Positions 33,759-42,609 of a DNA stretch of 64,000 nucleotides are shown piece after piece (position 1 is the first letter of the stretch; the number at the start of each line of letters is the position of its first letter). This DNA comes from Sphingomonas albertensis (GTDB taxonomy: Bacteria > Pseudomonadota > Alphaproteobacteria > Sphingomonadales > Sphingomonadaceae). The DNA is taken from positions 1 through 64,000 of the forward strand of contig NZ_JACONT010000001.1 in assembly GCF_014358075.1 (NCBI RefSeq). Reading direction: 5' to 3'. The notes below the pieces were generated by a model. That model saw only the letters and a list, made by a program, of their open reading frames with translations, did not search any database and had not been told where the DNA came from. Made by a program: the position numbers and the translations under genes.

Positions 33759-34892
33759 TCACGTATGTCGGGCTGCCCGCCGGCGGAGCCAGTGGAGAAT
33801 GCCGGTTACGAAAAGCACCGACGGAACGAGCCCGAGCAGGACCGCGAGGACCCTCGTGGTTATACCGCCGATCGTGCCGTCGTGTAGCGTGCGTACCCAG
33901 CTCGCTACGGCGGTTCCGGTCCCGGCACGCCGAACATCATGCGTCGCCAGTACCCGGCCCGAAAACTGGTCGATGAAGACAAAGCTGCCGGGGAAGCGCC
34001 GATGGGGATCGCCGGGCACCTGAAGCCGTACCCGGATTGCCGCGTCATGCGCGCTCGGCACATCGACGAACACGACGTGACCGTCCGGCAGCGCCCGGTG
34101 CGCTGCGTGGAGCGCCTGGACGATCGAGATCTGCGCGGCTCCCCCGTCGCGCGATTTCGGGGCACGCGACTTCGGGGCAGGTATCGCCGCGGGCGCCAGC
34201 AGGGCCTGTGTGACCGCAGGCAACGCCAGCAGCACACCGGTCGTGACCAGCACGAAGAGCAGCGTCATGCTCCACAGGCCGGACAGTTTGTGCAGGTCGC
34301 GCAAACGCCGGATCGACGCTGCGTCGCGCTTGAAGGCGAGGGCCTTGCGCCAACTCCCGCGCGGCCACCAGGCCAGCATGCCGCTGGCTAGCAGCACCAG
34401 CATCGCTACACCCGACCAGCCGACGACCTGACTGCCGAACGCGCCGGCAAGCAGCTGCATGTGGAGCTGATAGAGCCAGCTCATGAGGTAGCCGCCCCAC
34501 GGTTCGGCACGAACGATGCGCGTGCCATCGCCCGAGAACCAGACCATCATCCGGTCGCCGTGGTGGCCGGGCGCCGGATAATAGCGCGCCGGGATCCCAC
34601 CGCCTTCGCCCGTTACTTCAAGCGTCCACTTGCCGCCCGTGTCGTGCCAGCGCCCCCGCCCGGTCGCCAGCGCGCGATCCCAAACGCGCGCGTTCAGGTC
34701 GGGCGCGGGATCGTTGCGCCCGGCCTGGATCGCAGGATGAAGCGCCGTGTCGATGCCGGTGTAGAAGACCAGCGCCGACCCGGTGAGGCCCAGCACCACG
34801 AACAGCAGCCCGACGCTCAACCCCAGCCAGAGATGGACGCGGCGCAAGAGGATACGCGCGCGTGACGCTGCCGATCGGCGATGCCCGGCCAT
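33759..34892 (-). CDS. PepSY-domain membrane protein
   Basis: 377 residues with four probable transmembrane helices (about 19-40, 150-175, 200-225, 350-370) and a basic N-terminus RRSAASRARILLRRVHLWLG. The family is the PepSY-associated TM protein group that accompanies TonB receptors and is thought to take part in reduction or release of iron from siderophores in the inner membrane. It starts 2 nt after the TonB receptor gene stops, so they are co-transcribed. Confidence 0.9.
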   Translation of the reverse strand: MAGHRRSAASRARILLRRVHLWLGLSVGLLFVVLGLTGSALVFYTGIDTALHPAIQAGRNDPAPDLNARVWDRALATGRGRWHDTGGKWTLEVTGEGGGIPARYYPAPGHHGDRMMVWFSGDGTRIVRAEPWGGYLMSWLYQLHMQLLAGAFGSQVVGWSGVAMLVLLASGMLAWWPRGSWRKALAFKRDAASIRRLRDLHKLSGLWSMTLLFVLVTTGVLLALPAVTQALLAPAAIPAPKSRAPKSRDGGAAQISIVQALHAAHRALPDGHVVFVDVPSAHDAAIRVRLQVPGDPHRRFPGSFVFIDQFSGRVLATHDVRRAGTGTAVASWVRTLHDGTIGGITTRVLAVLLGLVPSVLFVTGILHWLRRRAARHT

Positions 34893-34894
34893 GA

Positions 34895-37108
34895 TCAGAA
34901 CCGCGTCGCCAACGCGACCTCGAACGACCGCGCTGCGCCGATATAGACGTTGGTGGTGGGGTAGCCGGAATACTCGCCATAAAAGGCGTCCGTCAGGTTC
35001 CGCCCGCGCAGCGTCACGATCGCCCGTGGTGCGACCGGGAACGACAGGCTTGCATCCAGCACGGTATGGCCAGCGACGCGGATGGTGTTGGCGGTGTCGG
35101 TGTAGAAGGCGCTCGCGCGGCGGAGGAAGCCGCCCAGCGTCACCTTGTCCGCAATGGTGTAGAGCGCCGAGGCGTTGACCGTCGTAGAGGGTATGTTGAT
35201 CGGGCGGTTGCCGCTCCGATCGATCCGCACCCCGCTCACCAGCTCCGACAGTTCGTCATATTGCGCGTCGGTATAGGAGACGCCGCCCGAGAGGCGCAGT
35301 AGCTTTACCGGGGAGAGGACGCCGGACAACTCGACACCCTGCGAGGATTGCCGTCCGCCCTGTACGGCCAAGGCCGGGTTGGTCGGATCGCGGGTCAGGA
35401 TATCGCGCTGTTCGATCCGGTAGGCGGCACCCGTGACGCTTGCCCGCCCGCCCCAGCCGCTCGCCTTGAACCCGGCCTCGTAGGCGCGGCCCGTGGTCAG
35501 TCGGAACCGGCTGTTCGCGATCGAGGCCAGCAGGATCGAGGACACCGGCGATACCGCGGTCGTATATTGCGCATAGAGCGTCAAACCGGACGTCACGTCC
35601 CATGTCGTGCCCGCCCGCCACGATATGGGGTTGAAGGTCGGGCTGTTGCGATCGACCGCGCCGCCCACATTCTGGATCGTCGTCCGGTCCAGGTCCATGT
35701 GATCCCAGCGTACCCCGCCGACCAGCAGCCACTTGGGGGTCAGGTTCAGCGCGTCTTCCGCAAACACCGAGGTCTGTTTGAGCTTGGAATCGAAGGTGAC
35801 GTTGCCGGCGGTGAAGATCGCCGTCCCCGTGGGTAGGGGTACGATCGCAGGGTTGCGTACATCGACAGCCGGCAAGGCCGAGGTCGGGGCGGTCTGGCGC
35901 AGGCTGACGAAATCCGTGTCGTTATGCTCGACGCCCAAGGTGAAACGGTTGCGCAGGCCCGCGATGACGCTGTCGTTGCCGACGACCCCGCGCGCGTTCC
36001 AGAACTGGTGATCGTGGCGGAAATCCTGATAAGTCTGGCGGAAGCTGCCGTTCGGAAACCCCGTGGTCGGCGCGACGAAGGCCTGGCTGTCCGCCAGCAG
36101 GAAATCGCGCTTCGCGGTATAGCCGGTCAGGTCGAGCGCGAAGGTCCACCCGCTGCCGATCGACCAGTCGAGCCGCGAGCGCACCGTCGTCTCGTCGGCA
36201 CCGGAATAGGCCCCCTGCGGATTGTAGTTGCGGCGTCGCAGCGCGCGATCGGCGACCAGGCCGTTGGCGCTCGTCACTGCATCGGTCGGACGCAGGGCGT
36301 ATTGGCCGGGGATCAGCGGCAGTCCCTGATAGGTCGCGTCGTAGCGGTCCTCGAAATGATCGACCGCGACCAGCAGCGACAGGCGGTCGCTCGGCTTCCA
36401 TAGCGCGCTCGCGGTCAGACCGGCCGAGAAGGTGTCGTTGTTGTCGACGTCGTAGAGGCTGTCCGAGCGCTGGTAGCTGGCGTCGGCGCGCACCGCGATC
36501 GTCGACGACACCGGCAGGTTGACCCCGCCGGCCGCGAACACCGTGTCGAAGCTCCCGACCGACAGGAGCGTGTCGAGATGGCGTTCGCCCAGGACCGGTT
36601 TGCGCGTCACCTTGTTGATGACACCGGCCAATGCGCCTTCGCCATAGAGGACGGACGCCGGTCCCTTCAGCACTTCGATCCGGTCGTAGTGCCAGTTGTT
36701 GCTGTCACGCTGCACGACGGTCGAAGCGGACACCCGTACCCCGTCCTGAAGGATCGACACGGTATTGCCGGCGAAGCCGCGCATCGAGACGACCGCCGGG
36801 TTGCCGGGAACGTTGCCGGCGACGGCGCCCACCACGTCGTTGAAAGTCTCGCGCGCGGTGCGCAGCCCGCGCACCTGTAGATCGTCCTGCGTCAGCACCT
36901 CGATGCTCGCCGGCGTCTCGCGGATCGTCAGGCCGAGACGGCTGCCGGCTTGGGCCTGATCGTTCAGCTTGAGCGGATCGCGCTGGCCGGTGACGATGAT
37001 CGTCGCATCGGTTCGCTCGTCAGCAGTGTCGCGGGTCTGTGCGCTGGCCGGGACGGCCAGCAGCAGGCACGGCGCAGCAACGCTGGCCAGCAAATACGTT
37101 CGGATCAT
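34895..37108 (-). CDS. TonB-dependent siderophore receptor
   Basis: 737 residues from MIRTYLLASVAAPCLLL, a signal peptide cleaved near ASAQ. An upstream ATG at 37141 is disfavoured because the start at 37108 has an AAGG site. The plug domain begins TIIVTGQRDPLKLNDQ with VTQDD-like QDDLQVRGLRTARE, followed by a 22-strand barrel ending SFEVALATRF with the terminal aromatic residue. It takes up a ferric siderophore (or related chelate) across the outer membrane using TonB. In operon with DUF2946 and PepSY genes. Confidence 0.95.
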   Translation of the reverse strand: MIRTYLLASVAAPCLLLAVPASAQTRDTADERTDATIIVTGQRDPLKLNDQAQAGSRLGLTIRETPASIEVLTQDDLQVRGLRTARETFNDVVGAVAGNVPGNPAVVSMRGFAGNTVSILQDGVRVSASTVVQRDSNNWHYDRIEVLKGPASVLYGEGALAGVINKVTRKPVLGERHLDTLLSVGSFDTVFAAGGVNLPVSSTIAVRADASYQRSDSLYDVDNNDTFSAGLTASALWKPSDRLSLLVAVDHFEDRYDATYQGLPLIPGQYALRPTDAVTSANGLVADRALRRRNYNPQGAYSGADETTVRSRLDWSIGSGWTFALDLTGYTAKRDFLLADSQAFVAPTTGFPNGSFRQTYQDFRHDHQFWNARGVVGNDSVIAGLRNRFTLGVEHNDTDFVSLRQTAPTSALPAVDVRNPAIVPLPTGTAIFTAGNVTFDSKLKQTSVFAEDALNLTPKWLLVGGVRWDHMDLDRTTIQNVGGAVDRNSPTFNPISWRAGTTWDVTSGLTLYAQYTTAVSPVSSILLASIANSRFRLTTGRAYEAGFKASGWGGRASVTGAAYRIEQRDILTRDPTNPALAVQGGRQSSQGVELSGVLSPVKLLRLSGGVSYTDAQYDELSELVSGVRIDRSGNRPINIPSTTVNASALYTIADKVTLGGFLRRASAFYTDTANTIRVAGHTVLDASLSFPVAPRAIVTLRGRNLTDAFYGEYSGYPTTNVYIGAARSFEVALATRF

Positions 37109-37194
37109 GGGATTACCTTCGACCGGCCCGGTGCATGACATGCACCAGGCCGCAATTCATGAAAGCGCCGCGTGCAGCGGCACAGAATGACAGG

Positions 37195-37605
37195 TCAGAG
37201 GTAGGCCGGAGGACCGCGCAAGGGTGGCCGCAGGAACGCCGGCCGGGAGGGGGCTGGCGGAACGGTCGCCGTCAGACCGATGGCCAGGACGAAGGCGATC
37301 AGCGCAGCAAGCTGGATCGGATCGACCGGACTCAGAACGGCTGCGGACAGCCCGGAGAACGCACAGGGCATCTCAGCCTTGCCGTGGTCCTTCGACTTGC
37401 CGTGATCGGGCATGTCGCCGTGCATTCCTGGCATGTCCATTGCCGCCGCCGCGGGTGCGGTGCCCGCACAGATGGTGATGGCGAAGCGGCCATGATCGGC
37501 ATCGATCATGTAGCCGGTCGGAACCAGCAGTTTCAGCAGCAGCGTCGCCGCGCAGATCAACACGGTCAGGTGGCGTTGCGCCAGAAGATACCGACCTAGT
37601 TGCAC
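37195..37605 (-). CDS. DUF2946-type metal-related membrane protein
   Basis: 136 residues with two hydrophobic segments (about 14-33 and 92-112) and between them a His/Met-rich stretch MDMPGMHGDMPDHGKSKDHG. A PCAFSG segment follows. These fit the DUF2946 family, often encoded beside TonB receptors and copper or iron genes. The His/Met cluster suggests binding of Cu(I) or another soft metal at the periplasmic face. First gene of the leftward operon, 86 nt before the receptor gene. Confidence 0.8.
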   Translation of the reverse strand: MQLGRYLLAQRHLTVLICAATLLLKLLVPTGYMIDADHGRFAITICAGTAPAAAAMDMPGMHGDMPDHGKSKDHGKAEMPCAFSGLSAAVLSPVDPIQLAALIAFVLAIGLTATVPPAPSRPAFLRPPLRGPPAYL

Positions 37606-37878
37606 GGGAGCCGCCTACCGCGGGCGGCGGGAGGTGTCACTTGGACATTCCGTCATGCTCAGTAATTTCCCGAATGAGCTACCCCTTCGAAGACGGAAGA
37701 GCGGCGCAACGCCCGCTATCGTTACCTGCCGCCCCAAAAGGAGCCCGACCGCTTCCCTTCCCGTTTGAGACATCCGGGCGGCCGATCTGGCCAGCCGAAC
37801 GCCGCCGCGCGACGACCTGAACGAACGGCCGAAGTAGGGTGCGGGAAGGGCGGTCTGAACGTCCGCAACTGCGTCCGC
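37606..37878. other. Non-coding interval with a repeat copy
   Basis: About 270 nt between the DUF2946 start and the integrase remnant; holds the promoter of the iron operon. No Fur-box-like sequence is obvious. Confidence 0.5.
37817..37878 (+). repeat. Dispersed hairpin repeat, copy at the integrase remnant
   Basis: CTGAACGAACGGCCGAAGTA then GGGTGCGGGAAGGGCGGTC and TGAACGTCCGCAACTGCGTC. It abuts the stop codon of the minus-strand integrase fragment. Confidence 0.75.
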
Positions 37879-38085
37879 TTAGACCTCGGTGCGTTCGGCC
37901 AATTCCAAAGCGTCCTCCACGTCAACGCCCAAGTAGCGCACCGTGCTGTCGATCTTGGCATGGCCGAGAAGGATCTGAACGGCACGGAAGTTGCCAGTCG
38001 CCTTGTAGATGATCGATGCTTTCGTGCGCCGTAGCGAGTGCGTCCCATAATCGATTATCAACGCGCTGCTGACGCGGACGAACCC
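37879..38085 (-). pseudogene. Tyrosine recombinase, C-terminal remnant
   Basis: Only the last 65-70 residues of a phage-type integrase remain: YGTHSLRRTKASIIYK carries the catalytic arginine, LLGHAKIDSTVRYLG the histidine and tyrosine, then VDVEDALELAERTEV. The sequence breaks off at about 38046-38099, where the toxin-like reading frame begins on the other strand. The joint suggests that a recombination or deletion removed the rest of the integrase and of the toxin gene's 5' part. Confidence 0.88.
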
Positions 38086-38098
38086 CGCTGGTGAACCT

Positions 38099-39118
38099 GT
38101 GTCGAGCCAGGACGCAGAAGCTCGCACGGCGTTAATGCAAACGATTGTTGCTGCGATTGGCGATGCCGCCGACGTTGAGGGTTCGGCCTTGGCGGGCGCG
38201 GTTGCAAGTGCGCAGGCGGAGACGGACAACAACTATCTTGGCCGTCGTCAGTTGCTGGCTCAGGCCCGCGAACTTGCCGAGTGCAAGGGTAACGTGGGCT
38301 GCCAGGTAGCAGTCTATGCACGATATAGCGCGATCAGCTTTGCCCAGGATGGCGCAATCATCGCGGGCATTCCCTTGGGTGCGGGCGAGCAAGTCGTGGC
38401 GGACGTTCAAGGATTGATCGAGCTGATCAAGAACCCGCGGGCTGCCTATGACGCGGTCAAGGCCTTGGCAACCGACCCCCAAGTGCGCAGGCAGCTCGGC
38501 GCGGCCGTCCTTGCCGACATCGACGCCAAGCTCGCTGTGTTCAACCGCGCGACGGAATATGGCGGGTTGGAAAACTCCGTTGCTGCGGGACAGGTCATTG
38601 GATCGGTAGCGATCACCTTGGCCGGTGCTACGACAGGCGCTTACAGCGCTGCAAAAGCGGCTACAAAAATCGCTACGGTTGGCGCTAAATTAACGAAAGG
38701 CAGCGCGGCAGCGGTGGAAGCCGCGTTGGCGGCTAGAAGGGCTACTGCCGCCGCTGAGAAGGCAGCTATTGCTGCCAGAGCAAAAGCGATACGGGAGGGC
38801 AATACTCTTGCTGCCAGAGCTGACGCAGAGGCTGGACAGGCCGCTCCAATATCCACCGCAAAAGCAGATCAATCCGTTGTTCCGCGAGACTTAGCCGAGT
38901 ACATCCTGTTTAAGCAAGTCGAGTCCAGTCCTGAACTAGGGTTAGATCTTAATTTAAACCGCGATAAACGCTTCCCAAGGTCGGGGGGCTGGCAAAAAAT
39001 GCAGGCGACGACCAGGAGCAAGACAACAAATAAATCTGTCACAATCCACTATCAGTATAACGCTGCCAGGGGTATCGTGGTCGATATCAAGGTTGTTACG
39101 CCGCAATTGCAGAAGTGA
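38099..39118 (+). CDS. Orphan CdiA-type C-terminal toxin protein (5' truncated)
   Basis: 339 residues from a GTG codon, with the frame open back to a stop at about 38046. The first half resembles the pretoxin part of CdiA/FHA-type exoproteins: the VENN-like AETDNNYLGRRQLLAQAREL, CKGNVGCQVAVYARYSA and long alanine-rich helices. The last 90 residues (from about PRDLAEYILFKQV) are lysine- and asparagine-rich and lower in GC, as expected for an exchanged toxin tip. There is no signal, transport or hemagglutinin part, so it would not be secreted in this form. An immunity-like gene starts 10 nt after its stop. Toxin activity is inferred, not shown. Confidence 0.7.
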   Translation: MSSQDAEARTALMQTIVAAIGDAADVEGSALAGAVASAQAETDNNYLGRRQLLAQARELAECKGNVGCQVAVYARYSAISFAQDGAIIAGIPLGAGEQVVADVQGLIELIKNPRAAYDAVKALATDPQVRRQLGAAVLADIDAKLAVFNRATEYGGLENSVAAGQVIGSVAITLAGATTGAYSAAKAATKIATVGAKLTKGSAAAVEAALAARRATAAAEKAAIAARAKAIREGNTLAARADAEAGQAAPISTAKADQSVVPRDLAEYILFKQVESSPELGLDLNLNRDKRFPRSGGWQKMQATTRSKTTNKSVTIHYQYNAARGIVVDIKVVTPQLQK

Positions 39119-39128
39119 GATCGGTTAG

Positions 39129-39437
39129 ATGAAAGTATGCACACCATATGACGGAGAGCGAACAATATTTGCGGTCTATAGTGTAGGCGGGAAGGAATAT
39201 TATCTCTATGTTCCTTACGAGGAATATAATGGTTTATTGGCGATAGATGCCGGGACCTGTATGATAACAAATTCCGATAAGAAAGACTTTATAGTAGATT
39301 CATCTGAAGATTGGTTTCATTATTCGTTCCATGTTGCCTTGCAGAGTACGGATCTTTTAGAGCGCGTGATCGATCATGAGCAAATTGCGTCGGACACGTT
39401 TCGTAGAAACTTGAAAAGTTTAGGTGAAAGCATTTGA
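39129..39437 (+). CDS. Probable immunity protein for the preceding toxin
   Basis: 102 residues, markedly AT-rich compared with its surroundings and rich in acidic and aromatic residues (KEYYLYVPYEEYNGLLAID, VDSSEDWFHYSFHV). No signal peptide. A small acidic gene directly after a CdiA-like toxin tip is the usual place and character of a CdiI immunity protein. I do not recognise the specific immunity family. Confidence 0.7.
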   Translation: MKVCTPYDGERTIFAVYSVGGKEYYLYVPYEEYNGLLAIDAGTCMITNSDKKDFIVDSSEDWFHYSFHVALQSTDLLERVIDHEQIASDTFRRNLKSLGESI

Positions 39438-39531
39438 TTCTTGCCGTGCGAACCAGAATATTTGGATCGCGCGAACCAGGCGGCCATGCTAGCACGGTCC
39501 AGATGTACGCTGCTGATAAAACCAAGTGCTG

Positions 39532-39874
39532 ACGTCGGATCACGTTTGGCTGCCTTGGCATTGCAGTTCTTCGACAGATCGATACCGAAACCGGCGACCT
39601 CACGCTTGGAATGCGCCGTCTCAATCTGCCGACCGGCTGGATCGTTGAGGCCAACGATGCCTGGATCCAGGGCGGGATCGATGCCAAGCTGCCTTTCTAC
39701 CTAGGCACGAACGCTTCGATCGAAAACTTCCGCGCACCGGCAGACTTCGACGTCAACGGTAATTTCATTGGACGCGGACAATATCCCACCACGGTCTTCT
39801 TGCGCGAAATGCAGCTGCTCGCCAAGGCTGGGTACACGCTCAAGGGCAACTACATGATCCCGCCGGGAGGTTAA
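39532..39874 (+). pseudogene. Second CdiA-type toxin tip, fragment
   Basis: The frame is open only from a stop at 39529-39531, so the 5' part is missing. It reads IDTETGDLTLGMRRLNLPTG, then IQGGIDAKLPFYLGTNASIE, FLREMQLLAKAGYTLKGNYM and ends IPPGG. That C-terminal style is typical of displaced toxin tips of the CdiA/FHA type. An internal ATG at 39611 would give 87 residues. The next gene begins 2 nt later, as an immunity gene would. Confidence 0.6.
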
Positions 39875-39875
39875 G

Positions 39876-40286
39876 TTGGCCGACAGACATCAGAGCGTTG
39901 CCCTGATCGAGATGATCGGAGCTAGCCCACACGAATGGGGCAAGCGCATCGACGCCCTGTTCACGTTGCTCGACACACTGTCAGACGACGATTGGTGCGC
40001 GGTGAAGCGCTCGGTCGCGCCGAAGGTCCGGTACGGTATTATGGTCCAATACCTCAGTCACGTTGAGCGGACATACACCGCCGCCGCGCCGGAGGCGGCG
40101 CAGATGGTCGAGGTCGGCATAGCGTTGATCTTGCTCGAAGGATTCGAGCTGGATTATCGCGAGACGACACTGCGGGTCACGGATTTTCTAAAGACTACTG
40201 GTTCGACGCTAACGCGGTTCGCCGAGCAGGCGCATAAGTGCGACGTACCGGCGCTAGAATATATCCGCGGGCTCTGTCAGACCTGA
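39876..40286 (+). CDS. Probable immunity protein for the second toxin fragment
   Basis: 136 residues beginning at a TTG codon (an ATG-less start, MADRHQSVALIEMIG), immediately after the toxin fragment. All-helical by pattern, with an acidic patch LLDTLSDDDWCAVKRSVAPK; no signal peptide or membrane segment. Position and size fit a cytoplasmic CdiI-type immunity protein. No specific family recognised. Confidence 0.65.
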   Translation: MADRHQSVALIEMIGASPHEWGKRIDALFTLLDTLSDDDWCAVKRSVAPKVRYGIMVQYLSHVERTYTAAAPEAAQMVEVGIALILLEGFELDYRETTLRVTDFLKTTGSTLTRFAEQAHKCDVPALEYIRGLCQT

Positions 40287-40330
40287 TGTACCGGCTGGTA
40301 AGGGACAGATGGACGATGGCGAAGTCGAGG

Positions 40331-40435
40331 GTGTCATCGACGCTGGTCGGTGCCCGCTCGGTCGAGCAGCTGAAGGGCTATCTGGCTGCTGCGTCGCTTA
40401 AGGTGGACGATGGCAATAATGGAGCGCCTGAATGA
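40331..40435 (+). pseudogene. Aldo/keto reductase C-terminal fragment
   Basis: VSSTLVGARSVEQLKGYLAA matches the cofactor-binding end of aldo/keto reductases (compare VIIGARNEAQL in the gene at 365-1399). Nothing recognisable of the rest of the gene remains. It lies just beyond the second immunity gene, at the edge of the toxin island. Confidence 0.6.
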
Positions 40436-40697
40436 GATGAGCGCCCCCGCACCGAGCTTCAGCGCCGCGCTGGTATCGCCCGCCATCCGGAGGATGATCT
40501 TCGGCGGCCAAGATGTGCGTGGATGGGGAGAGTAAGTCCTTGCTACCACTCAATCACGATAACCAAGCCTGTCGCCGTTCCAGGCTGCGACTGGCTTTGT
40601 CGTCACTGGCACAACGTCCGAAAGCTGCAGTCCGTTTTTTCTCAGATTACGACGTTGATGACGGGTTATCGGTCACAGACAAACGGTCAGCGCGTCG

Positions 40698-40757
40698 ATG
40701 AATGAGTGTTTGAAGTTGAGAAGCCGGAGAGGGGACGGGAATGACCGCAATTGGGTC
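40698..40757 (+). repeat. Dispersed hairpin repeat, copy next to the LysR gene
   Basis: Begins ATGAATGAGTGTTTGAAGTT, then GAGAAGCCGGAGAGGGGACG and TGACCGCAATTGGGTCTTG. It ends about 8-10 nt from the stop of the minus-strand LysR gene at 40768. Confidence 0.75.
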
Positions 40758-40767
40758 TTGCTGCTGC

Positions 40768-41661
40768 TCAAGCTGCGCCGAGCGATGCTGCCAAGTGATC
40801 CACAATCGCTCGTACCTTAGCGGAAGGTCTCGGGCCGGCCGGGAAGATGGCGAATACCTCAGCCGGGTCGAGCTGGTACCCTTCGAGCAGCTGTTTGAGC
40901 TGGCCGGAGCGCAGCTCCTCGCCCGCCATGACGCGGGTGCCGAGGGCCACGCCGAGGCCCGCAACCGTGGCCGCCAATACACCAGGGGCCGAGTTGATCC
41001 AAAGCCTCGCATGCACATTAACCGAAGTGACAACCGTGTTGTGCCGGAAACGCCAACTCTCGGTCCCGAACGAGCCATGCTGAAGGATACAGTCGTGACT
41101 GGTCAGGTCCCCCGGCGTAGCGGGCGTGCCATGGGCGGCGAGGTAAGCGGGCGCCGCGATCACCACTCGCTCGACCAGCGCGAGTTTACGCGCGCCGAAG
41201 GTGGAGTCGTCCAAAGGTCCTACGTTGATGCGAATGGCGAGGTCGACGCCGTCCGTGATGAGGTTTTGGCGCGCGTCACTCATGGCCAGCTCGACTTTCA
41301 GATCGGGATGGCGGGCCAGGAACGGCGCCAGCGCTGGGATTATCGCGCGCGTGCCATACATAAGCGGCATCGCGAGCCGGATGACGCCGTGGAGTGAGTC
41401 CAAGCCTCGCGTCGCCTGCTCGGCCTCTTCCATCTCGGCAAGAAGGCGTCTTGCGCGCTCCAAATAAAGGGCACCGGCGTCGGTCAGTGAAAGACTGCGG
41501 GTGGTGCGCAGCAACAGGGTCGCGCCCAGCCGCGCCTCCAGCGTGCCGATGATCCGCGATACAGAGGGCTGCGACACCTTCAGTTCGCGCGCGGCGCGCG
41601 AGAGGCTGCCGCTGTCCGCGACGCGGACGAAAACGGTCATCTCCTGCCAGCGATCACTCAT
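40768..41661 (-). CDS. LysR-family transcriptional regulator
   Basis: 297 residues; winged helix MTVFVRVADSGSLSRAAREL at 8-27 and a type 2 periplasmic binding fold with AIRINVGPLDDSTFGARKLA. Divergent from the glutathione S-transferase gene across 115 nt, so it probably controls that gene. The effector is unknown. Confidence 0.93.
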   Translation of the reverse strand: MSDRWQEMTVFVRVADSGSLSRAARELKVSQPSVSRIIGTLEARLGATLLLRTTRSLSLTDAGALYLERARRLLAEMEEAEQATRGLDSLHGVIRLAMPLMYGTRAIIPALAPFLARHPDLKVELAMSDARQNLITDGVDLAIRINVGPLDDSTFGARKLALVERVVIAAPAYLAAHGTPATPGDLTSHDCILQHGSFGTESWRFRHNTVVTSVNVHARLWINSAPGVLAATVAGLGVALGTRVMAGEELRSGQLKQLLEGYQLDPAEVFAIFPAGPRPSAKVRAIVDHLAASLGAA

Positions 41662-41776
41662 TCGAATCTCGGATAAATGTTGTTTGGTTTGAGTGGATAC
41701 ACTGCATTTCGCTGAAGGCCTATTTTCTGGCTCACGGTACCCATTCCGAACCCAACGAAGAGAAAGCGTCCCTGAA

Positions 41777-42445
41777 ATGGCTATTAAGATCTACGGCGAC
41801 CCCGGTTCGGGCAGCCGCCGCCGCGTGACCGCAGCCGCGGCCGCGATGGGCATCGACATAGAAATCGTGAACATCGATCTCTTCAAGGGCGAGAGTTACA
41901 CGCCCGAGTTTCTGAAGCTGAACCCACATGGTCTATCCCCCGTGATGGTGGACGGCGACTTCGTCCTCTACGAGTCCGCGGCCATCAATCTCTACCTCGC
42001 CGAGAAGGCGGGCAGCGATCTGGCGGGCCGCACCACCAAGGAACGGTTCCAGATCCTGCAATGGATGTTCTGGTCGGGTGAGCAGTGGTGCATCTTTGCG
42101 ACGCTCACCTTCGACGAGGTGCTCGGCAAGAAGTTCATGGGCCAGTTCGCGGACGAGACCATCGTCAAGCTGGCCGCCGACAAGATCCGCGCGGCCGCCG
42201 CGGTGCTCGACGCCCATCTCGCCAAGCACGACTACATCGTGGGTGACCGGCTCACACTGGCCGACTTCGACATCGCCGGGCCGTTCTCGCAGAACGAGCG
42301 GACCAAGATCCCGCTCAACGATTTCCCAAATCTGGTCGCCTGGCAGCAGCGCCTGCTTACCAAGGTTCCGAGTTGGGCGGCGACGAAGCGCGAGATCGAC
42401 GAGCGCATCGACGGTGCGCTGGCGGCGGCCGGCGTTAAGCTTTGA
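41777..42445 (+). CDS. Glutathione S-transferase
   Basis: 222 residues from MAIKIYGDPGSGSRRR; the open frame starts earlier at 41693 but this ATG has a GAGAAAG site and the standard N-terminus. The thioredoxin-like half has PVMVDGDFVLYESAAINLYL (glutathione-binding ESxAI), and the helical half has DYIVGDRLTLADFDIAGP. The likely catalytic residue is Ser in GSGSRRR. It conjugates glutathione to electrophiles; divergent from the LysR gene at 40768. Confidence 0.94.
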   Translation: MAIKIYGDPGSGSRRRVTAAAAAMGIDIEIVNIDLFKGESYTPEFLKLNPHGLSPVMVDGDFVLYESAAINLYLAEKAGSDLAGRTTKERFQILQWMFWSGEQWCIFATLTFDEVLGKKFMGQFADETIVKLAADKIRAAAAVLDAHLAKHDYIVGDRLTLADFDIAGPFSQNERTKIPLNDFPNLVAWQQRLLTKVPSWAATKREIDERIDGALAAAGVKL

Positions 42446-42609
42446 CAGCGTCGCGCCAGCATCCTTGTAGCCGACTGGCGCCATGACGTAAGGACTGCGG
42501 CTACGCGCGGGCTGAGGAGGCGTTCGTGATCCCGGAGGCCTATCGCGCGAAGGGCTGATGTGTCGGCTACGTCATACCTCGCAGTATCACCGGCACCCGC
42601 CCCCTCCAC

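Larger units (their letters stand above)
40287..40767. other. Interval with gene fragments and a repeat copy
   Basis: About 480 nt. It contains an aldo/keto reductase tail fragment (40331-40435), a 32-residue reading frame at 40437-40535 starting MSAPAPSFSAALVSPAIRRM with no known match, and the dispersed repeat at 40698-40757. Confidence 0.55.

Noticed and set aside
40437..40535. 32-residue frame starting MSAPAPSFSAALVSPAIRRM
   Set aside because: Overlaps the end of the aldo/keto reductase tail region and has no recognisable match or ribosome site; mentioned in the interval entry only.
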